From Oscheius tipulae (lineage: Eukaryota; Nematoda; Chromadorea; Rhabditida; Rhabditidae), in NCBI GenBank assembly GCA_037178975.1, contig JASJZH010000006.1, positions 7,874,001-7,938,000 of the forward strand: a stretch of DNA of 64,000 nucleotides. The letters are read 5' to 3'. The position numbers and the translations under genes were made by a program. Positions 10,441-21,030 of this stretch are shown here, in pieces. Position 1 is the first letter of the stretch. Each line of letters starts with the position of its first letter. Below the pieces are notes generated by a model, which saw only the letters and a program-made list of their open reading frames with translations, was not told the origin of the DNA and did not search any database.

Positions 10441-12979
10441 ATGAAACATTCCATAGTTGAAATCGATATTTGGGGTAATCCATTTTTAGTGATGGAACCT
10501 GACGGTCCAGTTGACTACTATTGTGGGTTCCAATCATTCATCAGTTTCTGGAAGCTTTTAAAATATCTTTATCCTCGATGGGAATATGCTATAGCCCTAA
10601 CTTCTATTCTCTTCATAGTAGCGGGGTCAAGTAAGTTATTGATAAATTGTGTTATCGTATTTTTTCAGATGAAGTTATCGCTTATCACTCCGGAACAGTA
10701 GTAGGGAAATTTTACAAGGCTCTAGTGGAACACAATGAGAACCAGTTCTGGACTGTTTTCTACCAGGCTTCATTGATTTACATTGGTCAAACACTGGTAA
10801 GTGTTTTTTGTAAACAAAATAGCCTTGGTCGAGATATTACGGTTCAAAATTGAAAGAGTTATTGAGATAATAAAGATAACAAATTATTAGATATTAAGAA
10901 GGCACGAATGAAGTGGAGTGAGAGCACGGGAGAACGGATTAAGGCTATCGAAACTATAGGGAAAGATTTTTTCTGGCTGTTTTCCCAAGTTACATGCACT
11001 GATCAAACCACAGATAGACAGAAAACGGATCTTTCAGGTTGTTGCACTAATTTCCCTCTGTTCATGGCTGCTAGCCGTTTCTTTGAGAAGAAATCTGGTG
11101 TCGGGCCTGCACAGACTCTATTTCCAACGTCATGTTTATTACAACATCAATACTATACATGGAGAGGGCATCGATAACCCGTCAGAGGAAAGAACACTCT
11201 TATAAATTGAACTTTAGGGACCAGAGAATCACACAAGATGCCGAAAAGATGACGACTTTGTTGGCTACAAAGATTCTGCCATATTTCATCATTGCTCCGG
11301 GAGTGATTGCCTACTACACAGTAAAAACTTGGGAACAGTTGAGAGAATACAGATTTTAAAGTAAAACAAAGTTTAGAGCTGGATGGATAGGAGTAGTTTG
11401 CATCTACGGCTACTTCCTTATCGGGACCGTCGTCAATCGAATCATTGTATCTCCGATCACCAAGTGGACAGCGAGACTGGAACGAGCGGAGGGAGATTTT
11501 CGGTATAAAAATTTTTCGGCTCTGCAAAGCGAAAGGACAGTTTAGGTACAAACACGTCTCGGTCAGAAATAATTCAGAAGAATCGGCGTTTTATGAGGCT
11601 CACAACTTTGAACAGGTGAGAAAACAGACTGTTAAATTGGAAATTAAGTTTAGAATGAATGTAATCGGTTCATTGGAGGGCTGCTATTTATACAGGCAAG
11701 ACTGGCGGTGTGGAAATTCCCAGCTCAATGTAGGAATGACCGTAACGTCATGACTATAATAGTTGTTTAGATTTTCAAACCTTTTTCGACTACTATGGTG
11801 GCGTTCTCACTTATGCCGTTCAAGTGATTCCCGTATTTCTGCTCAAATCGTATAGTGGATACAGTCCAGGAGATCTTGCTCAACAGATCAGCAACGTAAG
11901 TGCCGCGTGTAATTGAAAGTCTGGTGTTTAGAATGCATTCTTCTTCATGTACCTTATCAACAGCTTCACGAGGCTCACTGATTTGGCCATGAGCATTGGA
12001 GAGCTAGCCGGATACACCCAAAGGTAAAATTAGTTCAGCTTACTTATATAGTTCAGATTGTCGTCTTTGATCGTTTTTGCCCAAAAATGTCAAAAAGAAG
12101 AGTGGAGTAAAGCGCCTTTCGGGAACGAAAAAGACATCTTCAAGCTGGACAACATCTCATTTGCAAGTTCTTCTTCGGACAAGAAGTCTTTGATTTCGAG
12201 TAAATCTCACAGTTTGCATCCAGTTTCGGTTGTATTTTAGATCTGTCAATTGACATCACCGCGTTGAAGACCTTGTTAATCACCGGAACTAGTGGTGTTG
12301 GTAAAACATCCCTGTTTCGTGTCCTGAAGCAGCTATGGGATCCTTCTTCAGGTTGACCTTCACATGACCAAAACATCGGTTTTTAGGTGACATACAACGG
12401 TATCTGGAGGTCGATCAAGTCATGTTTCTTCCACAGAAACCGTATCTTCCAGTCGGAAACTTGTCCCTCAAACAGCAGCTCTTTTTCCCACAGTTCACAG
12501 AAGATTTTGACAGTTCAGGTAATACAAATACCTCTATCTACACATTTTGACCGTTTCAGAGGACAGTTTTATACTGAAAATGTTGGATCTGCTTGGCTTG
12601 GGAAAGTTGGTCAGTTTGACTGGCTCCCTCAACGATCTGTCGGATTTCGAATGGCAGGATGTTCTTTCGCCTGGCGAACAGCAACGTCTTTCCATAGCCA
12701 GAGTTCTTCTTCAGAAACCAAGAGTTGTGATATTAGACGAAGCTACAAGCTGCTTAGGAGAAGACGTCGAGAAACTTGTCTACGAGCTTCTGAAACACGT
12801 AGGAGCATCTCTTTACCACGAAACCTTGGCTTCAGAGCGGTATTCACTACATATCAATAGGTCACAGGTCGTCCCTTTTTGCCCTTCATGATCAGGAGCT
12901 TCACTTAAAACATACGGATACTTATGTGATACGCGACATTCCACATTTCGATGAGAAATCTGTTCATTCGAGACAGTAG
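10441..12979 (+). CDS. ABCD4: ABCD4-type ABC half-transporter (cobalamin export from lysosome)
   Basis: ATG at 10441. The protein aligns throughout with ABCD4: transmembrane domain with LLKYLYPRWEYAIALTS and NEVIAYHSG, the EAA-like block GIDNPDQRITQDAEK (joined over an intron near 11176-11218), the EGDFRYKHVSVR block, and a C-terminal ATPase with Walker A ITGTSGVGKTSLF, signature LSPGEQQRLSIARV, Walker B VVILDEATS and the H-loop YISIGHRSSL (after an intron near 12800-12838). Stop TAG 12977-12979. Known role: ABCD4 with LMBD1 moves vitamin B12 out of lysosomes; the family is ancestrally peroxisomal. It lies 469 bp downstream of PANK4 on the same strand. From memory the C. elegans counterpart is pmp-5. 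Confidence 0.9.
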
Positions 12980-12983
12980 ATAC

Positions 12984-12989
12984 AATAAA
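12984..12989 (+). terminator. AATAAA poly(A) signal of ABCD4
   Basis: AATAAA five bases after the ABCD4 stop; the convergent acn-1 stop is only about 100 bp away. Confidence 0.6.
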
Positions 12990-13079
12990 TATAGAATCTC
13001 CGAGAAAAAGTGTGTGTGTGAAACCGCTGTAGATCCGAGATTATTAACAGCCTTAGTTAAACGAACGATTGAGCACCAG

Positions 13080-16000
13080 TTAGAAGACAAACAACAGTGT
13101 GAGCAAAAGAACAATAACTGTGGGAAGTTGAACAATTGAAGACCCTTTCCTATGTGGTTTTCTGGTAGGCGGAGCCGGGGTCTCTGGAGGAGGCGTCGTC
13201 TCCGCGGGATGGATTCCGATGTCAATGTCCTAAAATTAGGAGTGTTACAAGAAATAAAGGCTACTTACTCCTTCACTCTCGTGCAGGAAACCATGCTTAC
13301 TCGGATCATCAGCAGTACAACTGACAGTTCCTCCCAGTTCCAATGTGAAAAGACCATCATTGCAGACACAGATGGTTCCATTGCAGCGAGAGTCAAGGAT
13401 GCATTCTTGTCCATGAGAGCACTCTCCTCCAGGTAGAGCAATACGATCTTGAGCGACAAAGCCATTGTCTCCATTGCTGTCATCCCTAGGCTTGGGGATC
13501 TCGTCCTTGGAGAAAGCAGCTCCTTCTCCATCCCAGCCAACGTAAACCTGATCGATCTCGTTGGTATTCAACAGCCAGCTGATCAAAGGCTCAAAGTAGT
13601 CTAGCAGAGGCTGGGCATCGATTTCGGCCTTTCCAGTGATCATTTCCAAAGCTTTGAGCCAGGTAATAGAGGATCCCATCTCCATGGTCTTGCGAAGTTT
13701 TTCTGTGGTATCCTCGGACAAAATGCATCCTTCGCTCTGAATGAACGGTCCTTGTTTAACTGTGAAAAACAAACGAGGATGACACCCTCAGGACAGATAG
13801 ACTTGAGGATCTGGAACTGGATGACGTAGCTTATGATGTCCTTGCTAGCAGGAGAGTGGATCTAAAAACTTCTTCTTCTATACAAAAAAAACACTTGTTA
13901 CCTGGCTAATAGTGTTGTAAATGAGTCCATCCAAGTTGGAAGAGTTATATGGCTGAGGAGCACGAATTCCCTCGTACTTGTTTCTCAACTGCCACCAACG
14001 ATCATTGCTCTTGTCCATAGTAATCTTGTTCTCAAATAGCTCATAGCGCCAGGTGTCTGCGGCAAGGTTGAAGGGAATCTTGGCAACATTCTCCAAAGCC
14101 TCCCTAAAGGTTCCGATCATAACGTTTTGGGTTAATTCTCACTTGTAGAGTCTGTTAATCACAACAGAGTCTTGAATATCCAGATGAGTGGACGGAACAA
14201 GCTTTTGGGAGTACAGATAATGAGGGTTAGAGGCGAGGTGACCGAAAACTTTAGCAATAGCGTCGCTGATGGAAGGTGAGGCGTATTCTCTAAAAAGGAT
14301 ATCTGTACTCCATATAGTAAAATAGAGTACCTGAAGAGGAAGGGCTGGTTCTTCCCATACAGGTATTGGTAATATGTCTGGGCCAAAAGGCTGTGAGCCA
14401 GCTGGAAGTCAGGCTCTCCAAGCTGAGCGCAAGCCTTGATTCTGAAAAGGACTTGGTTTCTGGCTCTAATTTAAAGACTACCTGTAGTCATTACCTCCTC
14501 TCATGTCAATAGCAGCGGGAGGATTGCAGATCATTTCCTTGCTCCACACCCGGGCAAATATGGAAGTGGTCCAGAAGGCCTTAGGAAGAGGAGGGAAACC
14601 GACAGATTTGAAGTAGCGGTAAGCCTTGGTGAACATTTGCTTGGAAGTATAATTCTGGGTGTTGAATGTCAAAAGCATGTCGGTGGGAGTGGTATCTTCG
14701 ACGTCGAATGGCTTGGTACGTTCAAAGTGAGCGGACCAGTCTCCTCCATCAAGAGAGCCTGTACTTTTTTGTGACATGACTGAATTCTATGTTACCGAAC
14801 AAATGAGCAGGGATAGGTCCATCCTTGCTCAAATCTACGGCGTTCTCGTAAAGTCCCGAAATTTGTCTTCTCATGTAAGCATGGAGAGCCTTGTAGAAAG
14901 GCTCAATCTTTTTGTAAGCCTCCTCAATTTGCATGTTGAGGTCGATGACAGGCTTCTTGTTCTTTCCGGACAGGTCGAAGGCACTGCGCCACATGGCTCC
15001 GGCATCAGAGAAGCCGTTTACTTGAGCTCCTGAACAGTTTTATTCAACAAAGCGAGTCTTGACCATACCCTTTGTGCTGTACTTTACAATTTCCTCATAA
15101 GCAGGCTTGGCGCCGGAAACTGACGTGAGATAATTGTTCCAGAGGTAAGCTAACCGGCTAGCATCCTTCTCGGTATGGAAGATTGAAACCAAGTCGACCT
15201 TCCTGAACAATTTAAGCATAATTTTTTTTTTCATGGAATCCTACTTGAGGGCACAAGGAGGAGGCATATCCTTGTCACAGACATTGGCATTTGTAGTAAG
15301 AATGTTGACCTGAAACGGATACTCTTTTCCTGTGTCACTTTCTCACCTGTGCTTGCGCTTTATTGTATTCGGCAAACTGTTCCGCTGAAAGGGCTGACAT
15401 TCCCTCGAAGGTCACAAATTCCAATTGTCTTCGGATGTTAGGATCAGTTACTGCCTCGAGGTCAAATTGCTTGGCCTGGGCAGCAGTTGACCGCACAAAC
15501 TGTGAAAGAGCCTTGAACCACACATTACGGTTTTAAAAAACTGGTTGCTACCTCTTCAGCCTCGTCGAGGGATCTCTTTGTGACTTGTGCAGCATTAGCA
15601 ACGTACTTCCAGCCAGCAGCTGCGACTTCTTGCATGATTTTCTGGGCTTCTACCTGGTATCCAGCAACCCACTTCTTCACAGCTTCAGGATCATTGATTG
15701 AGCCGGCAAGCTGCAACCAGTTTATTAGCAACAGTTTGAAAAAAAGAGAAACCTGAACGTCGCTCGTCTTCCAGTAATCGCTGCTGTTGATCAACGAGTG
15801 GACTGCAGCATTGGCGAAAGCAGGTCCTTTAGCCTGAAACATGTATCTACAGAAAGTGAGAATTGTTTTTGTACCTGTGTAGATCCAGTGTTCAAGAATC
15901 TGTCAACAAGCTCGGTAATAGCGGCATCGTCCACCTCATCAGGTACGTTCTTCTGCAAATATCAGTTTATAAACCATAGGAAACCACTTACGCTTTCCAC

Positions 16001-16327
16001 AACGTCTCCATAATCCTCTGACATTACGTTGTCGAATTTAATGGCAGGTTCGGGCTCGGGAGTTGGCTCAGCCGAAGGTTCAGGATCTGGCTTCGCCTGT
16101 GGTTCCGGCTCGGGGTGAGGATGAGGCTCAGGTTCGGGATGGGGTTCAGGGTGTCCACTAGGTTGTGGCTCGGACTCGGGGACAGACGTTGCCATTTTTT
16201 CAGTCATAGTCATGTCCAAGGTTTCCGAGGTTTCAAAAGGTTCGGGAGCTTCTTCGAGTTTGAGCTCTTCCGCTGTCGAGACAGCCAAAGCCAGCCCCAA
16301 GAGTATGGGGCCGAGTAGTAACCTCAT
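13080..16327 (-). CDS. acn-1: ACN-1-like catalytically dead angiotensin-converting-enzyme homologue
   Basis: Start codon at 16325-16327 opens a signal peptide ([19 protein letters not shown]), followed by a Pro/Glu/His-rich linker, then an M2-family peptidase fold: [62 protein letters not shown]. Where ACE has its HEMGH zinc motif the sequence reads HSLLA (exon about 14333-14442), and the third zinc ligand Glu in the FHEAIGD block reads Asp in a block SPSISDAI. So the zinc site is gone, as in C. elegans ACN-1, which is needed for moulting and is not a peptidase. After the fold come a small cysteine-rich EGF-like stretch (about 13315-13440) and a last exon ending in a hydrophobic tail ([15 protein letters not shown]), suggesting a GPI or transmembrane anchor. 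Stop at 13080-13082. Confidence 0.9.
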
Positions 16328-16911
16328 ACCTGGAATAATGTCGTCTTGAAGTGGACAGCAGGGGTAGCGCCATAGCGAGAAAAAGTAAAGTGGCCAAATT
16401 GTGGACAAAGCTAGTTTTCTGAGAAAAACACAAGCGCAGCCAAGAGATAGTTCGGCACCGCGAGATAGAAGAAAAGAGTATAAATCTTCGTGATGAGATC
16501 CAGATGATTGATAAACATTTGTTGCAAAAAGCTGGAGGGTGCGAACAGGACAAAAACTGGCTACGGCAGGCTAATCAAAAAAGTACAAGAAAGCCCCGGC
16601 GGATGATTAATACGGATGTCCAAGTGCAGTATCGGGATAGAGGGGGCCCTACGGCGAAAGTTTAAGGGCGGGAAGGTCATATCCGTATCAGAGACAGGGG
16701 CTGCGGCCATCTGCCCTAAATACAATACAAGGCAAAGCAACTCGACTGTCGCAGGCGTCACAAACCAGACAGGAGACAAGTGCCTGTCACTTAGCCAGCT
16801 AATAAACAAGATACACATAGTTAATGCAAACAGTTTGTTTGAATCAGAAATCTTCAAAGTGGGTGTGAAAGGAAAACCGCGGATGACCGAGCGTATCTAC
16901 GATTGATCCCG

Positions 16912-16930
16912 AAACCGCAGAAAGCGGTTT
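16912..16930. repeat. Perfect inverted repeat, 7 bp arms, 5 nt loop
   Basis: AAACCGC, then a 5 nt loop, then GCGGTTT. Seen directly. It could form a small hairpin or be a dyad binding site. Confidence 0.5.
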
Positions 16931-17145
16931 GAAAAACTGGTGGCCGACATCGGTTCACTTTTTTCTCTGTTGAAATATCTATTACAGAAGTGTTATAGCT
17001 TTTGTCAGATATGGAAGAGACAAGTGAAACGAAGATAAAGTATCGAGTGTTGCGAGTCAGCTAAGCAAAAGTTTAGCTTTTCAAACAGGAAGTTCCATAA
17101 AGTGAAATGACTGACCCTCTTGTTTCGAACTGCAGGAAAAGGTGG

Positions 17146-17166
17146 AAGCCGCTAGTCTAGCGGCTT
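17146..17166. repeat. Perfect inverted repeat, 9 bp arms, 3 nt loop
   Basis: AAGCCGCTA, GTC, TAGCGGCTT. GC-rich stem in intergenic DNA 235 bp from the other hairpin. Confidence 0.55.
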
Positions 17167-18487
17167 TAATAGAACGGCTTTCAAAAACCGAGGGAGAGGA
17201 TCTGGATTCTCACGGGGAAATCAGCAAGCTGTATCGAAATGTCCTTGTAAAAAAGTACCCGTCGAGGAGAGGAAGGCACGTGGTTTCATGTTAGCTAGGT
17301 GGATCATGATAAAAGTGTGGAGACCGATGCTGGTGACTTTTGCAATAGAGGTCAGCCCCATTGAAGAGGCCGCGAGTGACGGCAATGATCGTTTCTAAAT
17401 GGTTAATCCAGCGCTCACTGAGAAGGCCAATAGTTTGCAATAGAAAGTACATCTTGTTTGTCTAGAAGAAAGCAGGATACCGGAAAAAAGAGGCAGAATG
17501 GTGTTCCAGAAGGATCGAAGCGAAAAGATACCAATACTGTTGAATTGATACGCCGACTTGACCCACATTGATGGACGCGTTTGTAGGCCATTCCAAGAAC
17601 ACCTACATAATGGGGACTACTAGCTGATCATCACTATTAGCCAGTTCGTGGGGGGATGGAAGATGCTTTTCTCAAAGGTAACCCAATTGTACTACAGTCT
17701 GACCATAAGATCCAAGTTTTGAGAGCAAAAGCTTCTTACAGCAGTTGAAATATTCATTGTGATAACCATTAACATTTTGTTTCTGGTCCCGCAAACAGAA
17801 TCAGATAGACACCAAGGGGCCGCAATGAGAATAAGATAGACTCCATCCGCATTCGCGACAAGAGCTGTGGTGGTATTGTTAGATGCTGTATGTGTAAAAA
17901 GGGATCTCCACTTCTGAAAGATATCAACGCTTGCAGAAAAGGGTGTGAGCTGGCAGATGTTAGTTCCACCGGTACTGCTCTCAGTTACTGGAATGAGAAA
18001 TTCGAGACAATTGTCTAACTTTGAAAAATTCTGTCCAAAATTTAAACCGTATTGTCTTTAGGAACTCTCAAATTTAATCACCTACCCACCATTACAAATT
18101 CAATGAGCCCGTCGTACTTCAGCAAATTTATAGTCTTCTGTGATTTTCATCGGTTTCTTCAATAATGTATGTCATATGTTTGAACCTCTGCTTTTGCCAC
18201 TTCTTCCAAGATTTGCAACTCCTGCATTAACGAGCTTTTTTATTTTAATTTGGAAAATAACTTCCGCACCGGGCATCCAAAGTTTCACCAATATTTTAGC
18301 TTTACCATCTTCGCGGCTGAGTTCACTTTGTGGTCATTTCATTCGGCTAAGCCAGTTTAGTGACCCCTCACCATTCCAAAAACTGTATTGACCCTCAAAT
18401 GTGAACGATAAAATAGATGTGGGGTTTGATTTGTAGCCAATTCCAGCTCCTGTCTTTCTCTCCGCGAAACCACAATTTCTGAAAGTG

Positions 18488-19628
18488 TCAGTCAACAAGC
18501 ACTTCTCTCACGATACTGACGTCTTTTTTGTGAGGACCCACGACGATTAGATTTCCATGGCGGATTTGATTGCTGAAGTTGGTGAAATTTTTTCTCAGAT
18601 GCTCGTACGTAGCTCTGCAGAGTCGAAGAAAACGCGCAAAGGAACGCATCTAAAACTTTCGTGAAGATCCCTCTGTCTTTCTGATTGACGAACCTTAGAA
18701 AAAAAACAGCCATCCAATCTTTCCGCTCAAAATATCTAAAAAAAAAAATACCGGCGCTGGGAGAGGTAGAAAACATAAAGCACGTCTCTCCAGTGCTGCA
18801 AGGAACTGGGGTTCTGTGACAGCATTCCATCTTGCCTAGCTCGTTTTTCAAGTTGATCTCGTAGATATGCTTGTCGTCCTCCAAATTCTTTATCACTCAG
18901 CTGAATTAAGACCGCTGTGTAACAATTCAGAACGGTTCATACTAACTTTTGAATTGTGTATGTCACTGTCGGTCCAAAACTTTTCTGCAAACTTAGTGGT
19001 CCATTGTTAGCTGAATTGAAAGTGAAGTAATGGGGACGAGGAATCAGTAAAATGCGTCGCTTCCAAAAAGAGCAGTCAATTTTTAATTAGCTTAGGTCTT
19101 GAAACTATTTTGTGACAACAGCACTGAAACTCCCATACTCTTGAAATGTGAAAACTGTACCCTGAAAACAACTGAAAAAGGTGTCTTGATGACTCATGCC
19201 TCTAATTTCTTCGGAATTGGACCAATTTCAAGACGTTTTAGTTTTATTGGATACCCCTCATGCTCGATGACTAAGGGTGTCGCGTCATTAGAAACAAATT
19301 GGTTCTTCATAAGTTTGTCAACTCAAGAACGGTGCTTTGACAGCTGTAATCCAAGTTAGCGAGAGTGATTATGACCAGCTGCACATGTTATAGGAAAGTA
19401 GGTCGGAAGATAAATGCTTTGCTGTCAATACTAAATTACGATGGATAATAGGTGACTCATAAATATTAGCAGAAATCTCTTCTGGAGAACTTTTCCACAG
19501 AACTCTCTTCTCTCTCAGTTTAAGTCTTAAATCTTAAGGGAAGGACTCCAGTCAAACCTTAGATATGGTTTAAGTTCTTTCCGTGGTCGAATAGTGCAAG
19601 TTTGGATTGAGTTCACCAACGACGACAT
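18488..19628 (-). CDS. Unrecognised multi-exon gene (gene X)
   Basis: A start codon at 19626-19628 (MSSLVNSIQTCTIRPRKELK) is followed by an exon with KRVLWKSSPEEISANIYESP. Lower down are exons containing HYFTFNSANNGPLSLQKSFG and, joined in phase over a GTATGA...TTCAG intron, LSDKEFGGRQAYLRDQLEK through QHWRDVLYVFYLSQRR. A last exon reads RHGNLIVVGPHKKDVSIVRE and stops at 18488-18490. The middle joins are uncertain and one may need a GC donor. I recognise no family. A poly-T run that looks like a 16 nt intron (near 18736-18751) more likely belongs to a larger intron. The opposite-strand frame at 19099-19359 is a competing reading. Confidence 0.4.
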
Positions 19629-19732
19629 TGAGGGAAGTCAAGAAAATGTAGCTTATCTTTGATGTTTTATCCTTGCTAAATTTGAAGTTTTTGGGTCAAT
19701 TTTTGTCCTCATTCAGTCTGTAACAGTTTTTG

Positions 19733-20074
19733 TTATCTATTCCATTTGCATGTCCTTGTTCCGCTGGTTGCTTCTTCCGCGGTCAACACGTTCTCATCCA
19801 TACCAGTACATCTAGTTCTCTCCCGGTCGAACCTGTCTCCCAACAGCATTTGGAATATTGACATTTTCACATCACACACCTTCAGTTGTTCGAATGATTC
19901 AACGGAATAACCTTTCTTACGTAGGGCACATGAAACTTCCGACGAAAAGTACCCTAGAAAGTCCCAGAAAAAAAGCTTTGCAGCTTCAGTGCTGATTTTT
20001 TGCTCCCTATAAGCTGTTTTAAACGAACAACAAAACAGACCCAGCCTGTTTGATCTCTCGATCTCGGTCATCAT
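19733..20074 (-). CDS. CENP-X / MHF2-like histone-fold protein (candidate)
   Basis: An open frame of 113 residues starts at 20074. Its centre matches the CENP-X histone fold as I remember it: KISTEAAKLFFWDFLGYF against the human KVSGDALQLM helix, then an LRKKG turn, then LKVCDVKMSIFQMLLGD against the terminal LRVDVDQLEKVLPQLLLD. Known role: CENP-X pairs with CENP-S as the MHF complex in centromere assembly and with FANCM in DNA repair. The frame continues past the family's usual C-terminus by about 35 residues. Two short upstream ATGs lie just 5'. A 34 nt intron with a TTATAG acceptor near the N-terminus is also possible. The stop lies 104 nt before gene X and the start 108 nt after gene Y, so an operon is plausible. 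Confidence 0.45.
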   Translation of the reverse strand: MMTEIERSNRLGLFCCSFKTAYREQKISTEAAKLFFWDFLGYFSSEVSCALRKKGYSVESFEQLKVCDVKMSIFQMLLGDRFDRERTRCTGMDENVLTAEEATSGTRTCKWNR

Positions 20075-20182
20075 TGCTCTTCCGGAGTCATTGCCATGTT
20101 TTCACGCCATCGAACTGTGATAATCGTCTGACAAAATCTATTTAAGACAACGATAGCTTGTTAATTTTGTTTCCTGTCTTCC

Positions 20183-20778
20183 TTAGTCATCGCTATCGAG
20201 CATTTTCTTTACATCATCTTCGCGGATGCTGACTTGTTTCATAGCAAAAAGTTCACATAGACAATAGACAGCGATGGAGGTCTGATGACTGGGCAATTTT
20301 CTCTGTGATCATTCTCCCAATGAATGTTTATTGGTGAAGGAGGTCGATTCAAGCATGTTGTACATGTCCAGACGTCAAACCGTTTCAAAATGTTTATGTT
20401 TGCAAAAGACTGTCGCTGACCGATTATGCGCATAAGCACCTCTGTGTTCACGGTTTTATATTCAAATTATCCATTTTTTTCTGCAGCACTTATTCTAGTG
20501 TTTCAGGATTGCACGAAAAGATGCACTTCAGATGTATAATGTGTCTAAGAGACAAGTACCATAGGTACAAGGTGGGTTCTTTTGGGACTACTCGATGAAC
20601 TCCGACCAGTGATTACTACTCTCGGGCAACCAAAGCACTGAGCCATGTGGCTGCTGCTTTCCGCTAATAGAATTCTAACGATTTGAGGGTCCCTCGTCTC
20701 GTAAAGCATGGTGTCGATTGTCTTAGACAAATTAGAGACTTCCTCCAACTGATCTCTCGCCTGTTCCAGGAAGTTCAA
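20183..20778 (-). CDS. Unrecognised candidate gene (gene Y), structure partly resolved
   Basis: The last two exons are fairly convincing: one containing LMRIIGQRQSFANINILKRF joins at a GTCTGG donor to one reading CELFAMKQVSIREDDVKKML and ending at TAA (20183-20185). Further 5', 20545-20778 has a helical frame (FLEQARDQLEEVSNLSKTI) whose link to the last exons and start codon I could not fix. The C-terminus looks like the end of a helical bundle or histone-fold type domain, but I do not recognise a family. It lies 108 nt upstream of the CENP-X-like frame on the same strand and about 250 bp from the divergent ORP gene. Confidence 0.3.
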
Positions 20779-21030
20779 GTTCTCTCTCTCTGTCTCTCTT
20801 TTTTACACCTCCGACGGCCCTGGACTCCCAGGCACTTAAACTGATTTCGCGCGCAAAAGCACTAAATTTAACTTTCGTAGTACATAGTACTACCAGGTCA
20901 TGTTGATTGGTATACTAACAAGGTTGCCGCTTCGGAAGCGTAGAATCAAGGTGTTCCGGCACATTGTTTAGGGCGGCCAGTGGCCGAGGGGGCGTGGCTC
21001 GCGTCGGCTCGCAGACTCCGCTACTCCCGC
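20779..21030. promoter_or_regulatory. GC-rich, possibly bidirectional promoter
   Basis: This segment sits between the minus-strand cluster and the plus-strand ORP start codon. It holds a palindrome GGCCAGTGGCC (about 20975-20985) and a KLF/SP-type GC box GGGGGCGTGGC (20988-20998). Promoter function is inferred from position and base composition. Confidence 0.35.

Larger units (their letters stand above)
16328..18487. other. Intergenic with two perfect short hairpins
   Basis: No gene recognised. It includes the acn-1 upstream region and two inverted repeats, listed separately. Confidence 0.4.

Noticed and set aside
16115-16318. Plus-strand open frame opposite acn-1
   Set aside because: Shadow of the Pro/Glu/His-rich linker and signal peptide of the ACE homologue.
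18736-18751. A GT...AG interval of 16 nt with a poly-T run
   Set aside because: Too short to be a spliceosomal intron; probably the polypyrimidine part of a larger intron.
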